The position numbers were made by a program, and so were the translations under genes. This document shows positions 1 to 10,914 of a stretch of 64,000 nucleotides of DNA, piece by piece (the first letter of the stretch is position 1; every line of letters begins with the position of its first letter). The stretch is from Siphonodentalium dalli (lineage: Eukaryota > Mollusca > Scaphopoda > Gadilida > Siphonodentaliidae): contig CP136066.1 of the NCBI GenBank assembly GCA_032622095.1, positions 53,660,609-53,724,608 of the forward strand. Direction: 5' to 3'. The notes beneath the pieces were generated by a model. It ran no database searches. It saw nothing but the letters and a program-made list of their open reading frames with translations, and was not told the DNA's origin.

Positions 1-189
1 ACTTGGTTATTTTACGTATTAGTTAATTAACTGACAAATACGTTCTATTATATTTGTTCCAGTTCCGTATGGGGCATGACAAATTCATTTTAAAGTTGCA
101 GTATGGAATTTTGCGGAGAACCTCTTTTGTGATTCTGGCCATATTATTGAAAGGAAATGAGCAGAACTTTGAGACGGAACTGAGATTAA

Positions 190-545
190 TATGTTTACCT
201 GGATTGACTCGATGGTCATGTGTATGGCGAATATGTATACATGTAGCGGCTGTATGGTCCACGGTGAGGTGAATATGTATACACTGAGTGACTGTATGAT
301 CGTGAATGTAGTGAATATGTATACATAGAGTGACTTTTTGTCATGCGTCGGGTGTAGGTGTATACTTGGTGTTCATGCATTGTGACTCGTGGCTGTATCG
401 TCATTTATGGTATGTACGGGTATAACCAAGTATGGCTGCATGATCAGGTGTACATGTATAAAGTGGGTTACTATGTTGTCATTTGTGTAGTGTTTATGTA
501 CATATGGGGTGACTTGGGTAATGTGTGGGTTATATCTTGGTGGTA
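190..545 (-). repeat. ~50-bp tandem repeat array, arm 1 of element A
   Basis: A degenerate repeat of roughly 48-52 bases is present in reverse orientation. Each unit contains a gtatac core and the words 'gtgactgtatgatcg' or 'gtgaatatgtatac'. It is the mirror image of the larger array at 700-2345. Units differ from one another by many substitutions, so this is an old array. It is non-coding; the short open frames in it follow the repeat, not a gene. Confidence 0.75.
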
Positions 546-562
546 ATGGGTGGGTTGTATCT

Positions 563-692
563 TGGGTGGCTATCGCTTTCTACAATAACTCAAGGGTATG
601 TTAATCAATAAAGAGGTCTTGTCAGAGAGTTCTCCATCTTGATGATGTTTATGTAGATGGGGGTGTTAAGCGTGGAAAGCGATAGCCACCCA
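563..692. repeat. Hinge of fold-back element A with 18-bp perfect arms
   Basis: TGGGTGGCTATCGCTTTC at 563-580 is exactly reverse-complemented at 675-692. A non-repetitive 94-base loop, which includes the word 'aataaagagg', lies between. The inverted homology extends outward as 'ggtaatgggtggg' on the left and 'cccattaccac' on the right. This is the symmetry centre of the 1-2600 inverted repeat. Confidence 0.85.
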
Positions 693-699
693 TTACCAC

Positions 700-2345
700 A
701 CAGTCATTACATATATACATAAACACCACAGACATAACAATATAGTGACCCACTGTATACATGTACACCTGATCCATGACCACGGATGACCATACAGCCA
801 TGCGTCACAATGCATGCACACCGGGTATACTCCTAAACATGACCCATAACCATATAGTCACTCCCTGTATACCCATTCATCTCACTGTTTGCCATAAGTT
901 CACCCCCTGTATACCTATTCTCCAAACGCATGGTCAAATAGACAATCAATATCTACATCAACACCACAACAATGGCCATAAAGTCATTCCGGTATACATA
1001 TGCACCTCACCAATGGCCATATAGCCACTCGCTTCATACTCATACCCTCACCCATGTCACCTGGTATACTCCTTCATCTGACCTATGGCCATATAGTCAC
1101 CCCGTGTGTACCTATTCAAAACATTCATACGTGATCATGGTCAATCCTTGTATACATATATATTCGCCTCAACATTGGCCATGTCACTCCTTGTATCCCT
1201 ATTTGTCACACCATAGCCGAACAGCCACTCAAGATATACTAATACACCCCATCCATGTCACTATAGTCACTCCATGTATGCATGTGCACCTCATCCATGG
1301 CCATATAGCCACTCGCTATATACACATATCCCTCGCCCATGACAATAAAGCAACACGTGTTATACTGGTATAACCTACACATGACCATACCACCACGAGT
1401 CACCAAACAGGAGCACCAGGTATACTCATACGCCTGACACATGACCATTTAGTCACCCCCTGTATAGATGTTCATTACATTTGTGACCATACAGTCACTA
1501 CTGGCTTGTATACCTACATGTTCTCATCTCACTATTAACCATACAGTCACTACTTGTATACCTATTTGACACACATAGTCATATAACCACTCGATATACA
1601 TATGCAGCTCACCCTAGACTATAGATTTACTCCAGGTACACATGTAAACCTCACTAATGGCCATTCAGCCCTTCCAGATATACAAAAAAACTCACACACG
1701 ACCACTCAAACACTCCATACTTGCATATACACCTCACACATGACAATTCAGCAATTCACTGCATAATCATACACGCCATCCATGATAATACAGCTAAGCC
1801 TTATACACCCACAAATGATAATACATCCACGAGATATATAAATATACATCCCACCATTACCACACGGACACTCCCTATATAACCACACCCTCGATAATGT
1901 CCACCCAGCTTACTCCAGGTATTCATATTCAATCATGACCGTACAGTTATTCCATGTATACCTGTACACATTACCCGTAACCATAAAATCACTCCCTATT
2001 TATCCACACACCCCATCCATGATCATACAGACAACACATGTACATACCTCCCATGACCTTACAGTCACATAGATGACCATGTAGCTATATCCATAGACCA
2101 CACCAATGACCATACAGGTACACCGGTTGCACCCGTACTGAATATACACAATCATACACCATAGAGTCACTCCATGCATACCGATTGACCTCACACCTGA
2201 CCATGACCTCTCCATGTATACCTAGATGCATCTTACCATGGACAACCCACTAATAACCATATAGTCACTCATTGTATACCTACTCACATCAGTCATGACA
2301 CACAATAACTCCCTGTATACATATTCACCTCACATATGATCATAG
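700..2345 (+). repeat. ~50-bp tandem repeat array, arm 2 of element A
   Basis: There are about 30 degenerate units of 48-52 bases. A typical unit reads CCATATAGTCACTCC, then TGTATACATAT, then a variable 'cacctcacc(ca)tga' linker. The same unit fills 33560-35300 in element B. The repeat is AT-rich and rich in GTATAC palindromes. Frames such as those at 776-1373 are translations of the repeat (recurrent HxHxH/TPCI patterns) and are not treated as genes. Confidence 0.8.
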
Positions 2346-3560
2346 AGTATCATGTTGACATTTTTTTTATCATAATGGACCAGAATAGCCAAAGATTATG
2401 ATCCATCTCAGTTCTGTATCAAAGTTCTGCCCATTTCCTTTCAATAAATGTTGTAAAATTACAAAAGAGGTTCTCAGCAAAATTGCATACTTTAAAATGA
2501 ATTTGTCATGCTCCAAAAGGAACTGAGACAACCAGAATAGAACATGTAGTTGTCAGTTAATTAAATAACATGTATAATAACCAAGTGAGTCACAATATGC
2601 TACCTTTTCGGATAATGCAGAGAATGTTCGGGATATATGTAAAAAATTAACATTCTACAAATTTGGTTGCCATTTTGGAAGCCATCTTGAGCAATTCAGT
2701 CTATAAACACTGTAGTGTGATACATTTAAAATAGACCAAAACAATAAACACCTTTCAATCCAAAGATAGTTATATTTTACCTGAAAAAATTGTCCAAACC
2801 TGAAAAGTGAATTTTTGCCCATATTTATGTCAAGTTTTTGAGAGAAAAGTCCAATATTTTTGACGATGTCAGGGGTGACAATAGTAACAATTAACCATGG
2901 TGCATCAGACATGTTAGTATTCAATGTATAGAATGCAGAATAGCCAATTTTATACATCAACCACAACTTGTAAGCGATTGCAGGACACGCTGGTGTAATA
3001 TTTACCATTTTCCATATTTTGGCGGCCATATTGGCAGCCATTTTGAGCCAATGTAAGAATTTTGGTTCCAGTGAGTTGGAATATTAATAGTTAATGATAT
3101 GCCTCACTTACATTACAAAGTTCTGTTCATTTCTTGTTGAAATATGACTAGAATCCCAATTGTGATTTTTTGTGAAATTTTATACCGCATTCTGTAAAAT
3201 CGAATTTTTGAGGGATCGGAAGGGGTTAGGACCCCACTAATTACATAATTAGTTGCTCCAATGATCAATTAATATACAAAACACAAAATAAAGTTGCATT
3301 ACTCAACCAGTTCCAAACAGCATGAATTGACCTAGAAGACATTTGTGAAAAAATGTTATATTTTCAACTTCCGGTGGCCATTTTGGCGGTCATCTTGGAT
3401 GGTGAATTTCAATTTTGGCTCAAAAATGTGTCATTATGTCTCAGCTTCACGAAAATATATACATTTGTATACATTTTACAAGATTTTCCCGCTATAATTT
3501 GCATAAACTGACTTAGGGTCTGGTCTGAAAAACGGCGGCCATGATGGACGCCATTTTGTC
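2346..3560 (+). repeat. Non-tandem right arm of element A
   Basis: This sequence is shared with element B, including 'aaatcgaatttttgagggatc', 'gaaatatgactagaatccca' and several 'gccattttg' stretches. The part at 2700-3400 is also present in reverse complement at 32600-33440, the left tip of B. One ~350-base module that occurs four times in B is present here once (about 3040-3390). It ends abruptly near 3560, just before the LINE poly(A) tract at 3579. Confidence 0.65.
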
Positions 3561-3578
3561 TGGAGTCTACACGGCCAC

Positions 3579-3814
3579 TTTTTTTTTCTTGTTAACATTG
3601 CTTAAAAGTTGAAGGACATAATACGGAACAAAATGAGTGGGGTGAAGTTAAGTCCCAGGGGGGGGGGGGGGTGCAAGGGTACTCCTATTAGCTCCCGGAC
3701 TAAACAATCGAATATGTGTTGCATGGAAATATACGTATTATTAAATCGCCCATAAAAGGTGAGGGTACCAGGGTGACTCATACTTGTTGGGACATGCCAA
3801 TAACAGGTCAGTAA
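3579..3814 (-). other. LINE 3' untranslated tail with poly(A)
   Basis: On the minus strand, a stop codon closing the LINE frame near 3818 is followed by ~230 bases without coding signal. These end in an A-rich tract (T10 on the plus strand at 3579-3588). This is the usual 3' end of a target-primed LINE copy. It includes a G14 run on the plus strand at 3659-3672, a likely polymorphic or assembly-sensitive site. The junction is where fold-back element A is interrupted. Confidence 0.5.
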
Positions 3815-4152
3815 TTTCAAGTTGTTACCCTGCAGGATTTACATTCTCGATTTTTACAAATAGTATCATTACTATATTGTGATAATAGATTATTGGTGAT
3901 AGACTTTTTGAATTGTGTTTTATTTGGAGAATTTCTGTGCGAAGCGTTCAAACAGTTCCATACATTGGGGAAAGCGTGTTTTGGAAGTATTAATGATAAA
4001 AAATTTCTCGGTTTTGTCATCATCAAACTTCCGGCTTGTCTGGTTATAGATATGGGTGTATATTTGAATGTTTTTTTCGAATGATGATGGGAGAGTTTTA
4101 TTTTTCCAATTATACATAAATTACTATGCCCTTCACTATTAATTAGAACCAC
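3815..4152 (-). pseudogene. LINE ORF2 C-terminal end (jockey/CR1-like)
   Basis: The minus-strand frame contains ISITRQAGSL...TKPRNFLS...FPNVWNCLNASHRNSPNKT followed by QFKKSITNNLLSQY. This matches the typical end of non-LTR retrotransposon ORF2 proteins: an NTR box, then 'WNSLP..IR.S.S...FKK.LK.YLL', then the stop. A second frame overlaps it with similar residues, suggesting small indels. It lies downstream, on the same strand, of the LINE fragment at 4690-4825, and I think both belong to the LINE whose 5' part is at 27556-32310. Non-functional. The family call is from motif memory; the clade (jockey, CR1 or L2) is not resolved. Confidence 0.65.
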
Positions 4153-4689
4153 TCCACATGGAAATTATGACTAAGACGGAATGGCCATAATATTATTTAT
4201 TGAGATCTGATCTCCCAACAAACATACATTAAACATGTGAACAATAATGAAACCTTACTCTCACTTTTCTCTCCTCCTCATGCTTGCACTCTACCTTTTA
4301 CACATGAAATGATTATGAATTCTCCAACTTCTACCCACATAAATATATAACACATATTATTAATATTATGTAATCAGAACAGAGACAAAATCTCAAGAAA
4401 TAACCATTATTCTAGCGGTAAGCGAATTATCGTGAACAGTCATCTAAAACTTATATAAATTAGAAAAAAAGGGGAATAGGGTGGGTGGGAAAACTTAATC
4501 GAAGTGCCATGTCGAAAAATTCGAAATCGAGTTAATATTTTCGGCGCGAAAAGTGTTTTATACCCGATATTAGAATTATGGGAAATCCAAGAGAATCATG
4601 GGAAGTTCAAATGTCACTATAGTTCGTGTAACAGAAGTGTACCGGTATCGTCGGAATAATATATAGTCTATAGAGTAAATATTTCCGGT
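4153..4689. other. Unassigned segment between two LINE fragments
   Basis: AT-rich, with no open frame or recognised repeat. It sits between two adjoining parts of the LINE C-terminal domain, so it is probably an insertion or a badly decayed stretch. A 'gggtgggtgggaaa' word at 4480 recurs near 5248 in the tandem duplication. Confidence 0.3.
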
Positions 4690-4825
4690 TTAGTAATTAC
4701 ACATTTTGATAACAAAATTGCCCAATAATGCAATTTGGAGATGATACAGATCGTGCAGTTTGAGGATTCTTTTCCCTCTTAAAAAGTGGCTCGGTATGGC
4801 TACGATATTTCGTCTTGCATATACA
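4690..4825 (-). pseudogene. LINE ORF2 fragment, thumb/C-terminal region, frameshifted
   Basis: On the minus strand CKTKYRSHTEPLFKREK is followed, after a one-base shift in an A/G run near 4775, by GKRILKLHDLYHLQIALLGN. Together these match the conserved LINE block 'xxxYRaHTePLFkelxILkLxDLYxLQia'. The reading starts at the residue expected right after 'KKAIRIV', where the other LINE fragment stops at 27556. That supports one split LINE. The frame is interrupted and inactive. Confidence 0.65.
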
Positions 4826-4831
4826 TGTAAT

Positions 4832-5822
4832 TGCCGAAGAGAGAACAAACAATTTAATTGATATCTGTATGACATATTTATTCTTGAACGATCCATGCGG
4901 AATACACATAAACTTGTTAATATGTGACATGCAGCCATGCGCCAATTATATGCCATACCCCATGGCAGAACATAAATTTCCCCCATGAGGTATGGCACGA
5001 GTGGAGAATGACACATACCTGCATACGCACATGCATGAAATAATATCAATAATAGACTGTACACCTATGGCCACAGCACATGCAGCCACATACCAATTAT
5101 ATGTCATAGGCTATAGGAGGAATGAGATTCCCCATATAGAGTATGGCACAGTAATATGTGATTATGTGAAGAATATGTGGCTGCAGGATCTGTGAATCAC
5201 TGAATGAAAAATATATATGATTAATATTGATTATGAAATGCCCCGGGAGGGTGGGTGGGAAATTGTTTGTATTTTCCCGCATGGAAAGATCAAGAAAGGT
5301 AGAATTGAGTTATCTCTCTTCATTCATCGGCGCCTGCTAGGAGGCTATAGTCTATTCCAAACTAATATTCCCTCATCTGCAATTACATAGTTTGACAAAG
5401 CCAAACCAACACAATTGCCGAAGAGAGAACAAACAATTGATATCTGTATGACATATTTATTCTTGAACGATCCATGCGGAATACACATAAACTTGTTAAT
5501 ATGTGACATGCAGCCATGCGCAAATTATATGCCATACCCCATGGCAGAACATAAATTCCCCCCATGAGGTATGGCACGAGTGGAGAATGACACATACCTG
5601 CATACGCACATGCATGAAATAATATCAATAATAGACTGTACACGTATGGCCACAGCACATGCAGCCACATACCAATCATATGTCATAGGCTATAGGAGGA
5701 ATGAGATTCCCCCTATAGAGTATGGCACAGTAATATGTGATTATGTGAAGAATATGTGGCTGCAGGATCTGTGAATCACTGAATGAAAAATATATATGAT
5801 TAATATTGATTATGAAATGCCC
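4832..5822. repeat. Tandem duplication, unit 582 bp, about 1.7 copies
   Basis: The sequence from 4832 ('ttgccgaagagagaac') to about 5242 recurs at 5414-5822 with only a handful of substitutions and one short indel. Unit length is 582 bases, so the second copy is partial. Each copy also has an internal relationship: 'gcagccatgcgccaattatatg' resembles 'gcagccacataccaattatatg' ~160 bases later. The long frames on both strands here are products of the duplication and have no recognisable protein match. High identity implies a recent event. Confidence 0.8.
5341..5415 (+). repeat. 75-bp exact repeat, copy 1
   Basis: These 75 bases, starting GAGGCTATAGTCTATTCC and ending CCAAACCAACACAAT, are identical base for base to 12982-13056. 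Here they lie inside the first unit of the tandem duplication and run directly into its second copy. Flanking bases differ on both sides. Confidence 0.9.
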
Positions 5823-6156
5823 GCCAAGCCGTAGGCCGCCAAGATGGTAGAACTGCCCATGACATCATGTTGACAGGTATACTGTAGTGATGGACCAGAA
5901 ATGTCGAAGTCAAGTTGTTTGCTGGGTAGGAGCAGGGGGTAGCTTCTGAGGCCCCCAAACAGCACACCACGTCAGAGGGCGCCATGCATGAGACCCCGAT
6001 GACGTTGACAGCAAGCAACCTTAAATGAATTACTGGCAGCAGAATACATGCTAATAACATAGGAAGTTATATATGCAGGGAAGTGAACTTGAATGCTTAG
6101 TGGCCAGGAATTATGTTAACTGCTTGGATCAATAGGTGGCGCAGTCGACGTGTACC
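5823..6156. other. Unassigned segment downstream of the DIRS-like element
   Basis: Mixed base composition, with GC-richer words ('gaggcccccaaacagc', 'agagggcgccatgc') than the surroundings. On the minus strand it follows the hydrolase stop codon, so it may hold the 3' non-coding end of the DIRS-like element. I see no clear terminal repeat. Confidence 0.25.
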
Positions 6157-6640
6157 TTAAAAATTTAGGTGCAGCATATCATTTCCAGCGTATAAATGTG
6201 TTTTAATTTGCCCATTGGCTACAAATGGTTTATAGGCTCGAATGTAGGATACTCTACGTTCGGCACAAAGTTGTTTTAATTGAGTATTAATTTTCGTCAC
6301 TTTGTCACCAAGTGTAGCATTATCTTTAGGACGAGGTAAGATGGCTAGAAACGTGAATTTAGCTAGGCAAATTGCTTTTGAAACTGTGATTAAGTTGTTA
6401 TAATTCGCCAAGATGTGTCGCTCTGATTTGCTTTCAACATCGTTTGTTCCAACAAGAAAAAAAGATTATGTGAGTGAAGTGCTTAAGCTTACTGGCCTTC
6501 AGTTTGCCAAGCATGCTTGTCATCCTACTGATTGTGTAACCTGGGTAAGGCCAAACTGACAAGTCGCCAACATCGCGGACGTATTTGGCGATGCTATCTG
6601 ATAGGAGAAGCACTGAACGCAGGGTTTTGCCTGAAACCAA
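6157..6640 (-). pseudogene. SGNH/GDSL-type hydrolase of a DIRS/Ngaro-like element
   Basis: Minus-strand reading starts with SVLLLSDSIAKYVRDVGDL, where the DS of block I supplies the nucleophile Ser (the usual GDS is SDS here). It continues to a block III GTNDV around 6440-6455 and ends with DMLHLN, the DxxH of block V. A frameshift in a T-run near 6462 splits it into two frames. Esterase/hydrolase domains of this fold are, as I recall, found at the end of some Ngaro-type tyrosine-recombinase retrotransposons. Position right after the recombinase on the same strand fits that. Length (~150 residues) is about one full SGNH domain. Inactive because of the frameshift. Confidence 0.6.
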
Positions 6641-6689
6641 AAATTATTGAAAAGTTTTACACCCCAAAATGGTACTTTTCATCTTGAAA

Positions 6690-7650
6690 ACACGGACAAT
6701 CGATCCTTCATTGTATGGTGGAGGTATGTTTTGTATGCGTCACTAGCCCAATCGCCAGCGAGTTGAATTAGCTCAGATGGGACCCCTGACTGAAATGCCC
6801 ATGAGGCCCCACCCGGCGGACGGAATGCATTGTATAGAGATTAGGGTCTTTCCCTATTAATCCCAAAAGTCGACGTAAAAGGATTGTGTTTGAATATAGC
6901 TAATCGGTGTGGCAGAATGTGGAGAATATGCTGAGCAAATACAGGCTGGATGGGATGGACTCCCTGGAACAAGTCGTGTCATGTTCTTATACGCAGTAAC
7001 AGGACACAAGGGAGACCCAGGAATTGAAACCAGTGGTAATTTCAATATCTTTGGACCTTGCTGTATGGTTTTGGATCACTTAATGACCACAATAATAGCT
7101 TCGTCACCATACATGATATCACCCCTAGTTAACTGCTTGGTAGGGTCAAATTTGTCAGGGGAGTCCGGCACTAAATTTGATTTCCTCAGCATTAGAAAGA
7201 ATGCGACCAAGAATAGGAACCATAATGAAACATCCACAGCGTTATTCTGTCGGATAAATGAGTACATTGCCATCAACATATGAGGAGTAATAGGTAATGC
7301 TTGGTGGGGAAGATGACATTTAGTTCGTGCTATGCCACGTAATGCTAATTTCAATTCGAGCGCATCGAATGATGCAGTCTCAAGTTCAAGAATTTTATGC
7401 AAAACTTTGAGGCCACTCATGTAATTTTTAAGAGACTGAACGGATTTGAATGAGCGGGACAAAAACTGAGTGTATAAAACTAGACTTCCTGTAGATGCTG
7501 GTAAGTCAGGTGGGTGAAAATATGCACAGAATAACAGATATGATTTCCATTGAATGAGGAGGTTTCGCGTTTTTCCGACTGCGAATGCATTGGAAATGGA
7601 CGATCGAGCGTCTGTCTTTAAAATTCCCAGCTGCGTGTCTGAAAGTAAAA
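6690..7650 (-). pseudogene. Tyrosine recombinase of a DIRS/Ngaro-like retrotransposon
   Basis: The minus-strand frame at 7462-7076 reads SVQSLKNYMSGLKVLHKI, then FLFLVAFFLMLRKSNLVP. This is the core of DIRS/Ngaro-type tyrosine recombinases, with the catalytic Arg in LMLRKSNL. It continues through VSIPGSPLCPVTAYKNM (7045-6857). Further on, in other frames, AGWGLMGISVRG and LAIGLVTHT look like the eroded second catalytic box (HxxRRGGATWAF...GDWxSDAY) at about 6700-6810. Stops and frameshifts separate the pieces. Upstream is an RNase H tail, downstream a hydrolase, the order expected for this class. The enzyme would integrate circular cDNA by recombination. Dead copy. Confidence 0.7.
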
Positions 7651-7911
7651 TTACCAGTCGCTGATAAACGAAAAGGTCTCGACGGGAACATAAGCCTCAA
7701 TTAAATTTAGGTCGGCCGTAGTAGATCTAAATCGCTGTTGAAATTCCATACCCTGGTTCCAACGCGATAATAAATCCGGTAAGCGATTTTCCACACCCGG
7801 CAAATGCTGAGCCTTTATCTGAAATGCATTGGTGGCAGCAATATAAAGTAACTCCCGGAGACATGATTGCATAAAACTGTCCTTAGTGGCACCACGATTT
7901 ATTGCAAACAC
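7651..7911 (-). pseudogene. RNase H tail of the DIRS/Ngaro-like polyprotein
   Basis: The minus-strand frame contains FQIKAQHLPGVENRLPDLLS followed by RW. This is a very typical RNase H C-terminus of DIRS/Ngaro elements (I.A.H.PG..N..AD.LSR). Upstream RT and RNase H cores are absent because the segment is cut at 7919 by the Helentron-like element H1. I did not find the missing 5' part anywhere in the window. The fragment overlaps slightly with the start of the recombinase region in another frame. Confidence 0.65.
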
Positions 7912-8936
7912 AGAGGCAACAAGAAAACCATAGTCAGAAATGGTAACGCCACCAAGATTATGGTATTACATATAAATATAAATTATAAAAAATACATAAA
8001 ATATTTTGATAACAATTGCGTTTAAACAAGTAATCCTTCAAATTATTACTAACAAAGTAAACGACTGTGGGGTCACTCAACAGATTATAAAGACTTGGAC
8101 ATAGTATACTGTAAATACTAAAATTTAAATGAAATAATTAAAATATAAAATTTAGCAAGTAGTAAAAGTTAATTTTCTCATTTTTGTTTTGGTTAAATAA
8201 AGCAATAATTTAAATGTAACATTTGGTTTAAAAAAAAATGATTGACCGTGGCTCTTCCAATAATTGCGCGACTGACCTGGTCAATTGTTCTTAAGAAGTT
8301 GTTTTGAGAATTACTATGGAGGGAAATAGTTGTGGCTGTGGCTTCGCAAGTAATTACCTTGGTGACGTGATGTTAACAAATCTGAACTCCAGTTAACCAA
8401 GGACGCTTCATACCAAATATAAGGTGAATTATTAATTCTTTAGAAGTTGTTTTAAGATTTACTATGGAGGGAAAGAATTGTGGTGCTGGCTTCGCAACTA
8501 TTTGACCTCATTGTAACAAATATAAATATTAGTCACTCAGGCAATAGATGTATCTATTCTGTATATTAACTTATTGGGTCTTACGTGTCTTGAGATGTCT
8601 AAATAGTTTTCGATGGACAGATCGCGCAAGGGACCCACGCCAATCTTCTCTGTTGGGATTCCAATTGTTGGCTCATTAAATAGGCACATGTGCTTAAGAT
8701 ACAGTCGCACGCTCCCGTAAGTCGGGGTTTGATTCCAGTTAATGAAAATATCATTGAAATAATCGGTTTCCCCCCAATAAACATCCATATATTGAATATA
8801 CATGTTTTGGAGCAGAATTAGGCAGTCCATATTGGACGCCATCATGGAATTTATTTTGTTTTGTTTTAATTTTCACACATAATTATTAGTTATATGGATG
8901 GAGTTCTCATTAAACCTCACATCCTTGTATTGGTTA

Positions 8937-9411
8937 CAGTAATACCCAAAGTAATTGACCACTTAACCACATCAGAATTATTGGTAATTTTTCAGGATTT
9001 GAAATCCTGAAAATTTACCAATAATTTTGCTGTGGTCAAGTGGTCAATTACTTTGGACATTACTGTATGAGGATTGAGTTATCATTAAACCTCAAATCCT
9101 TATATTGGTTACAGTAATGCCCAAAGTAATTGACCACTTAACCACAGCAGAATTATGTATTTTTTCAGCATTTACAATCCTCAAATTACCCATTATTCTG
9201 CTGTGGTTAAGTGGTCAATTGCTTTGAACATTACTGTATGATGATTGAGTTATCATTAAACCTCAAATTCTTATATTGGTTACAGTAATGCCCAAAGTAA
9301 TTGACCCTTTAACCACAGCATAATTATGGGTAATTTTTCAGGATTTAGAATCATGAAAATATACACACAATTTTGCTGTGGTTAAGTGATGAATTACTTT
9401 GGACATTACTG
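8937..9411. repeat. Tandem array of three long hairpins (173-bp unit) in H1
   Basis: Three near-perfect palindromes of ~125-129 bases lie at 8937-9065, 9112-9236 and 9283-9411. Each runs from CAGTAATACCCAAAGTAATT to its reverse complement ending CATTACTG, flanked by TA. The 45-base spacers are also alike, so the array is tandem with a ~173-base unit and did not arise from three separate insertions. The ends (TA-CAGT...ACTG-TA) resemble a Tc1/mariner-type MITE that was later amplified in place. Copies recur at 59466-59862 in H3. Confidence 0.85.
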
Positions 9412-9639
9412 TATGTAAATGGAGTTAAACCTCACATCAGTGTGTTGGGGATTTGGACCTTGACTTGGGACCTTTGGTTTTTAACGCAACAAATGCGCGT
9501 ACACCTTATACACAAATTTTTTATGTAACCAGAGTTTTTCTTGGATAAGATGAGTTTGAAGCGGATCTCGACGCGTTGACGCAAAAGTTACAAAAGATAA
9601 AATGTGTATGTGACGAGACTATAATACAAATGAAAAAAA

Positions 9640-10645
9640 TAAATTGAGGGAGGGGTGGGCGATACAGGGAACTAAGGGTTGAACCGATATAAATTTGTAG
9701 AGCAATAACGACCAATGTTGACATATTATGCATATCAACTCTACTGTTGCAACAAGGCTATAAAATAGGGGGGTGTCAGAATCTTAGTCATCTCTATATA
9801 GTGCCAGAATAGTAATTTATGGAGTTCTATAAGATGTTGGGTTGGTTATATGGACTCGGAGAAAAAAGGGGTTTGTACCGATGAAGTTGATGAACTGACA
9901 TAAATTAGTGGATCGATGTTGCCATGTAATGCATCGTGATCGACTGTACTAAAGCAGCAATTATATAAAATGGGGGGGGGGGGGTCTGAAATTATCTCTA
10001 TAGTTGGCACCAGGATTATATAGAAAGGAATAGCAATTGATATACATATACGGCATACTATAGTAATACCATAGACATATAAGTACAAGTATCACGAGAT
10101 AAAATATTACGTAACATGACTACGGTATATACCGATGAAAGAAATAAATAAATTGGACCGGGATTAGAGGTTGGGTTGGTTATATGTGGATAATTGGATA
10201 TGGAATTCATACCGATGAAACGATACAAATTAGTGGAGCGATAAAGACACTTAGTCAGGCTACGCGGGGGAAATAGGGGTTGATACGATAGACCAAAATA
10301 AATTTGTTGAGTGATAATGACCAATGTTGACGTATAAAGTAACGCGACTGTACTTTCACACAATTATCAGGTAGAACCGGTCAAATATGACAGGGTACAG
10401 CACGTAATTATTTCCTAGATCGAAGAAATGATTTTTTTTTTTTCGATGATAAAATTTAACATCGGATTTGCCATTAAAATCGATTTATGTCTATAAAACT
10501 GTCATTTTTCAAAATTTTGAGCTGAAACTTGGTGTGTATGTGTATAATACTACTATATTCTTAAAATGACAGAGCTCAGCGCGTAATTATGTTTTAGATG
10601 GAAGAAATTGAATTTGTTTTCGATAACAAATTTACAGCGTGTACG
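9640..10645. repeat. Internal degenerate repeats of H1
   Basis: 'gaccaatgttgacatattatgcat' near 9710 recurs as variants near 9912 and 10320, each about 60 bases from a 'tataaaatgggggg' G-tract or its remnant. A second pair ('gtacagcacgtaattatt...gatggaagaaat') repeats near 10395 and 10577. These are non-coding and mirrored at 57890-59160. Confidence 0.6.
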
Positions 10646-10914
10646 GACTACGGGTCATTGAGTATGCTCAATTTTTGTAAACAAACTTTTGTCAATAGCC
10701 GTTTTGGTCAAACTAAACCTTCTTCGACCGGGACAGCAGATCCGAATAGTAGCTAAGATGTATTTAGATAGAATTATCAAAAGAATATGACCGATCAGGG
10801 TACATTTTAACAGAATAGAGTGGAGAAATCTTGGTGATAATTCCAGAAAATAAAGATGTAGGAGAATCACAATTAAACTTCCCACAATGCACTTCACTAA
10901 ACCAGGGGTTCGCA

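Larger units (their letters stand above)
1..3560. mobile_element. Fold-back element A (left arm cut by window edge)
   Basis: The first ~190 bases are repeated in reverse complement at about 2400-2600. Both contain the words CATGACAAATTCATTTTAAAG and GAGAACCTCTTTTGT, so 1-580 and 675-2600 form one inverted repeat with a ~95-base hinge. The right arm continues to about 3560 with non-tandem sequence, including several 'gccattttg' stretches, that matches element B at 35300-42180. The outermost ~130 bases seen in B, ending GTGGAGTCGCTTAAC, are missing here because a LINE poly(A) end lies at 3579. No protein is encoded. Open frames on both strands here only read through the repeat. I infer a non-autonomous DNA element of fold-back type. 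Confidence 0.7.

Noticed and set aside
776-1373. Two overlapping plus-strand frames of 82 and 133 codons rich in His, Thr and Ile
   Set aside because: They translate the ~50-bp tandem repeat. Equivalent frames appear in the same array of element B and vary with unit substitutions.
4690-5679. Related 67-124-codon frames on both strands in the tandem duplication
   Set aside because: Similarity is due to the 582-bp duplication. Only the LINE-like part at 4690-4825 has a recognisable motif.
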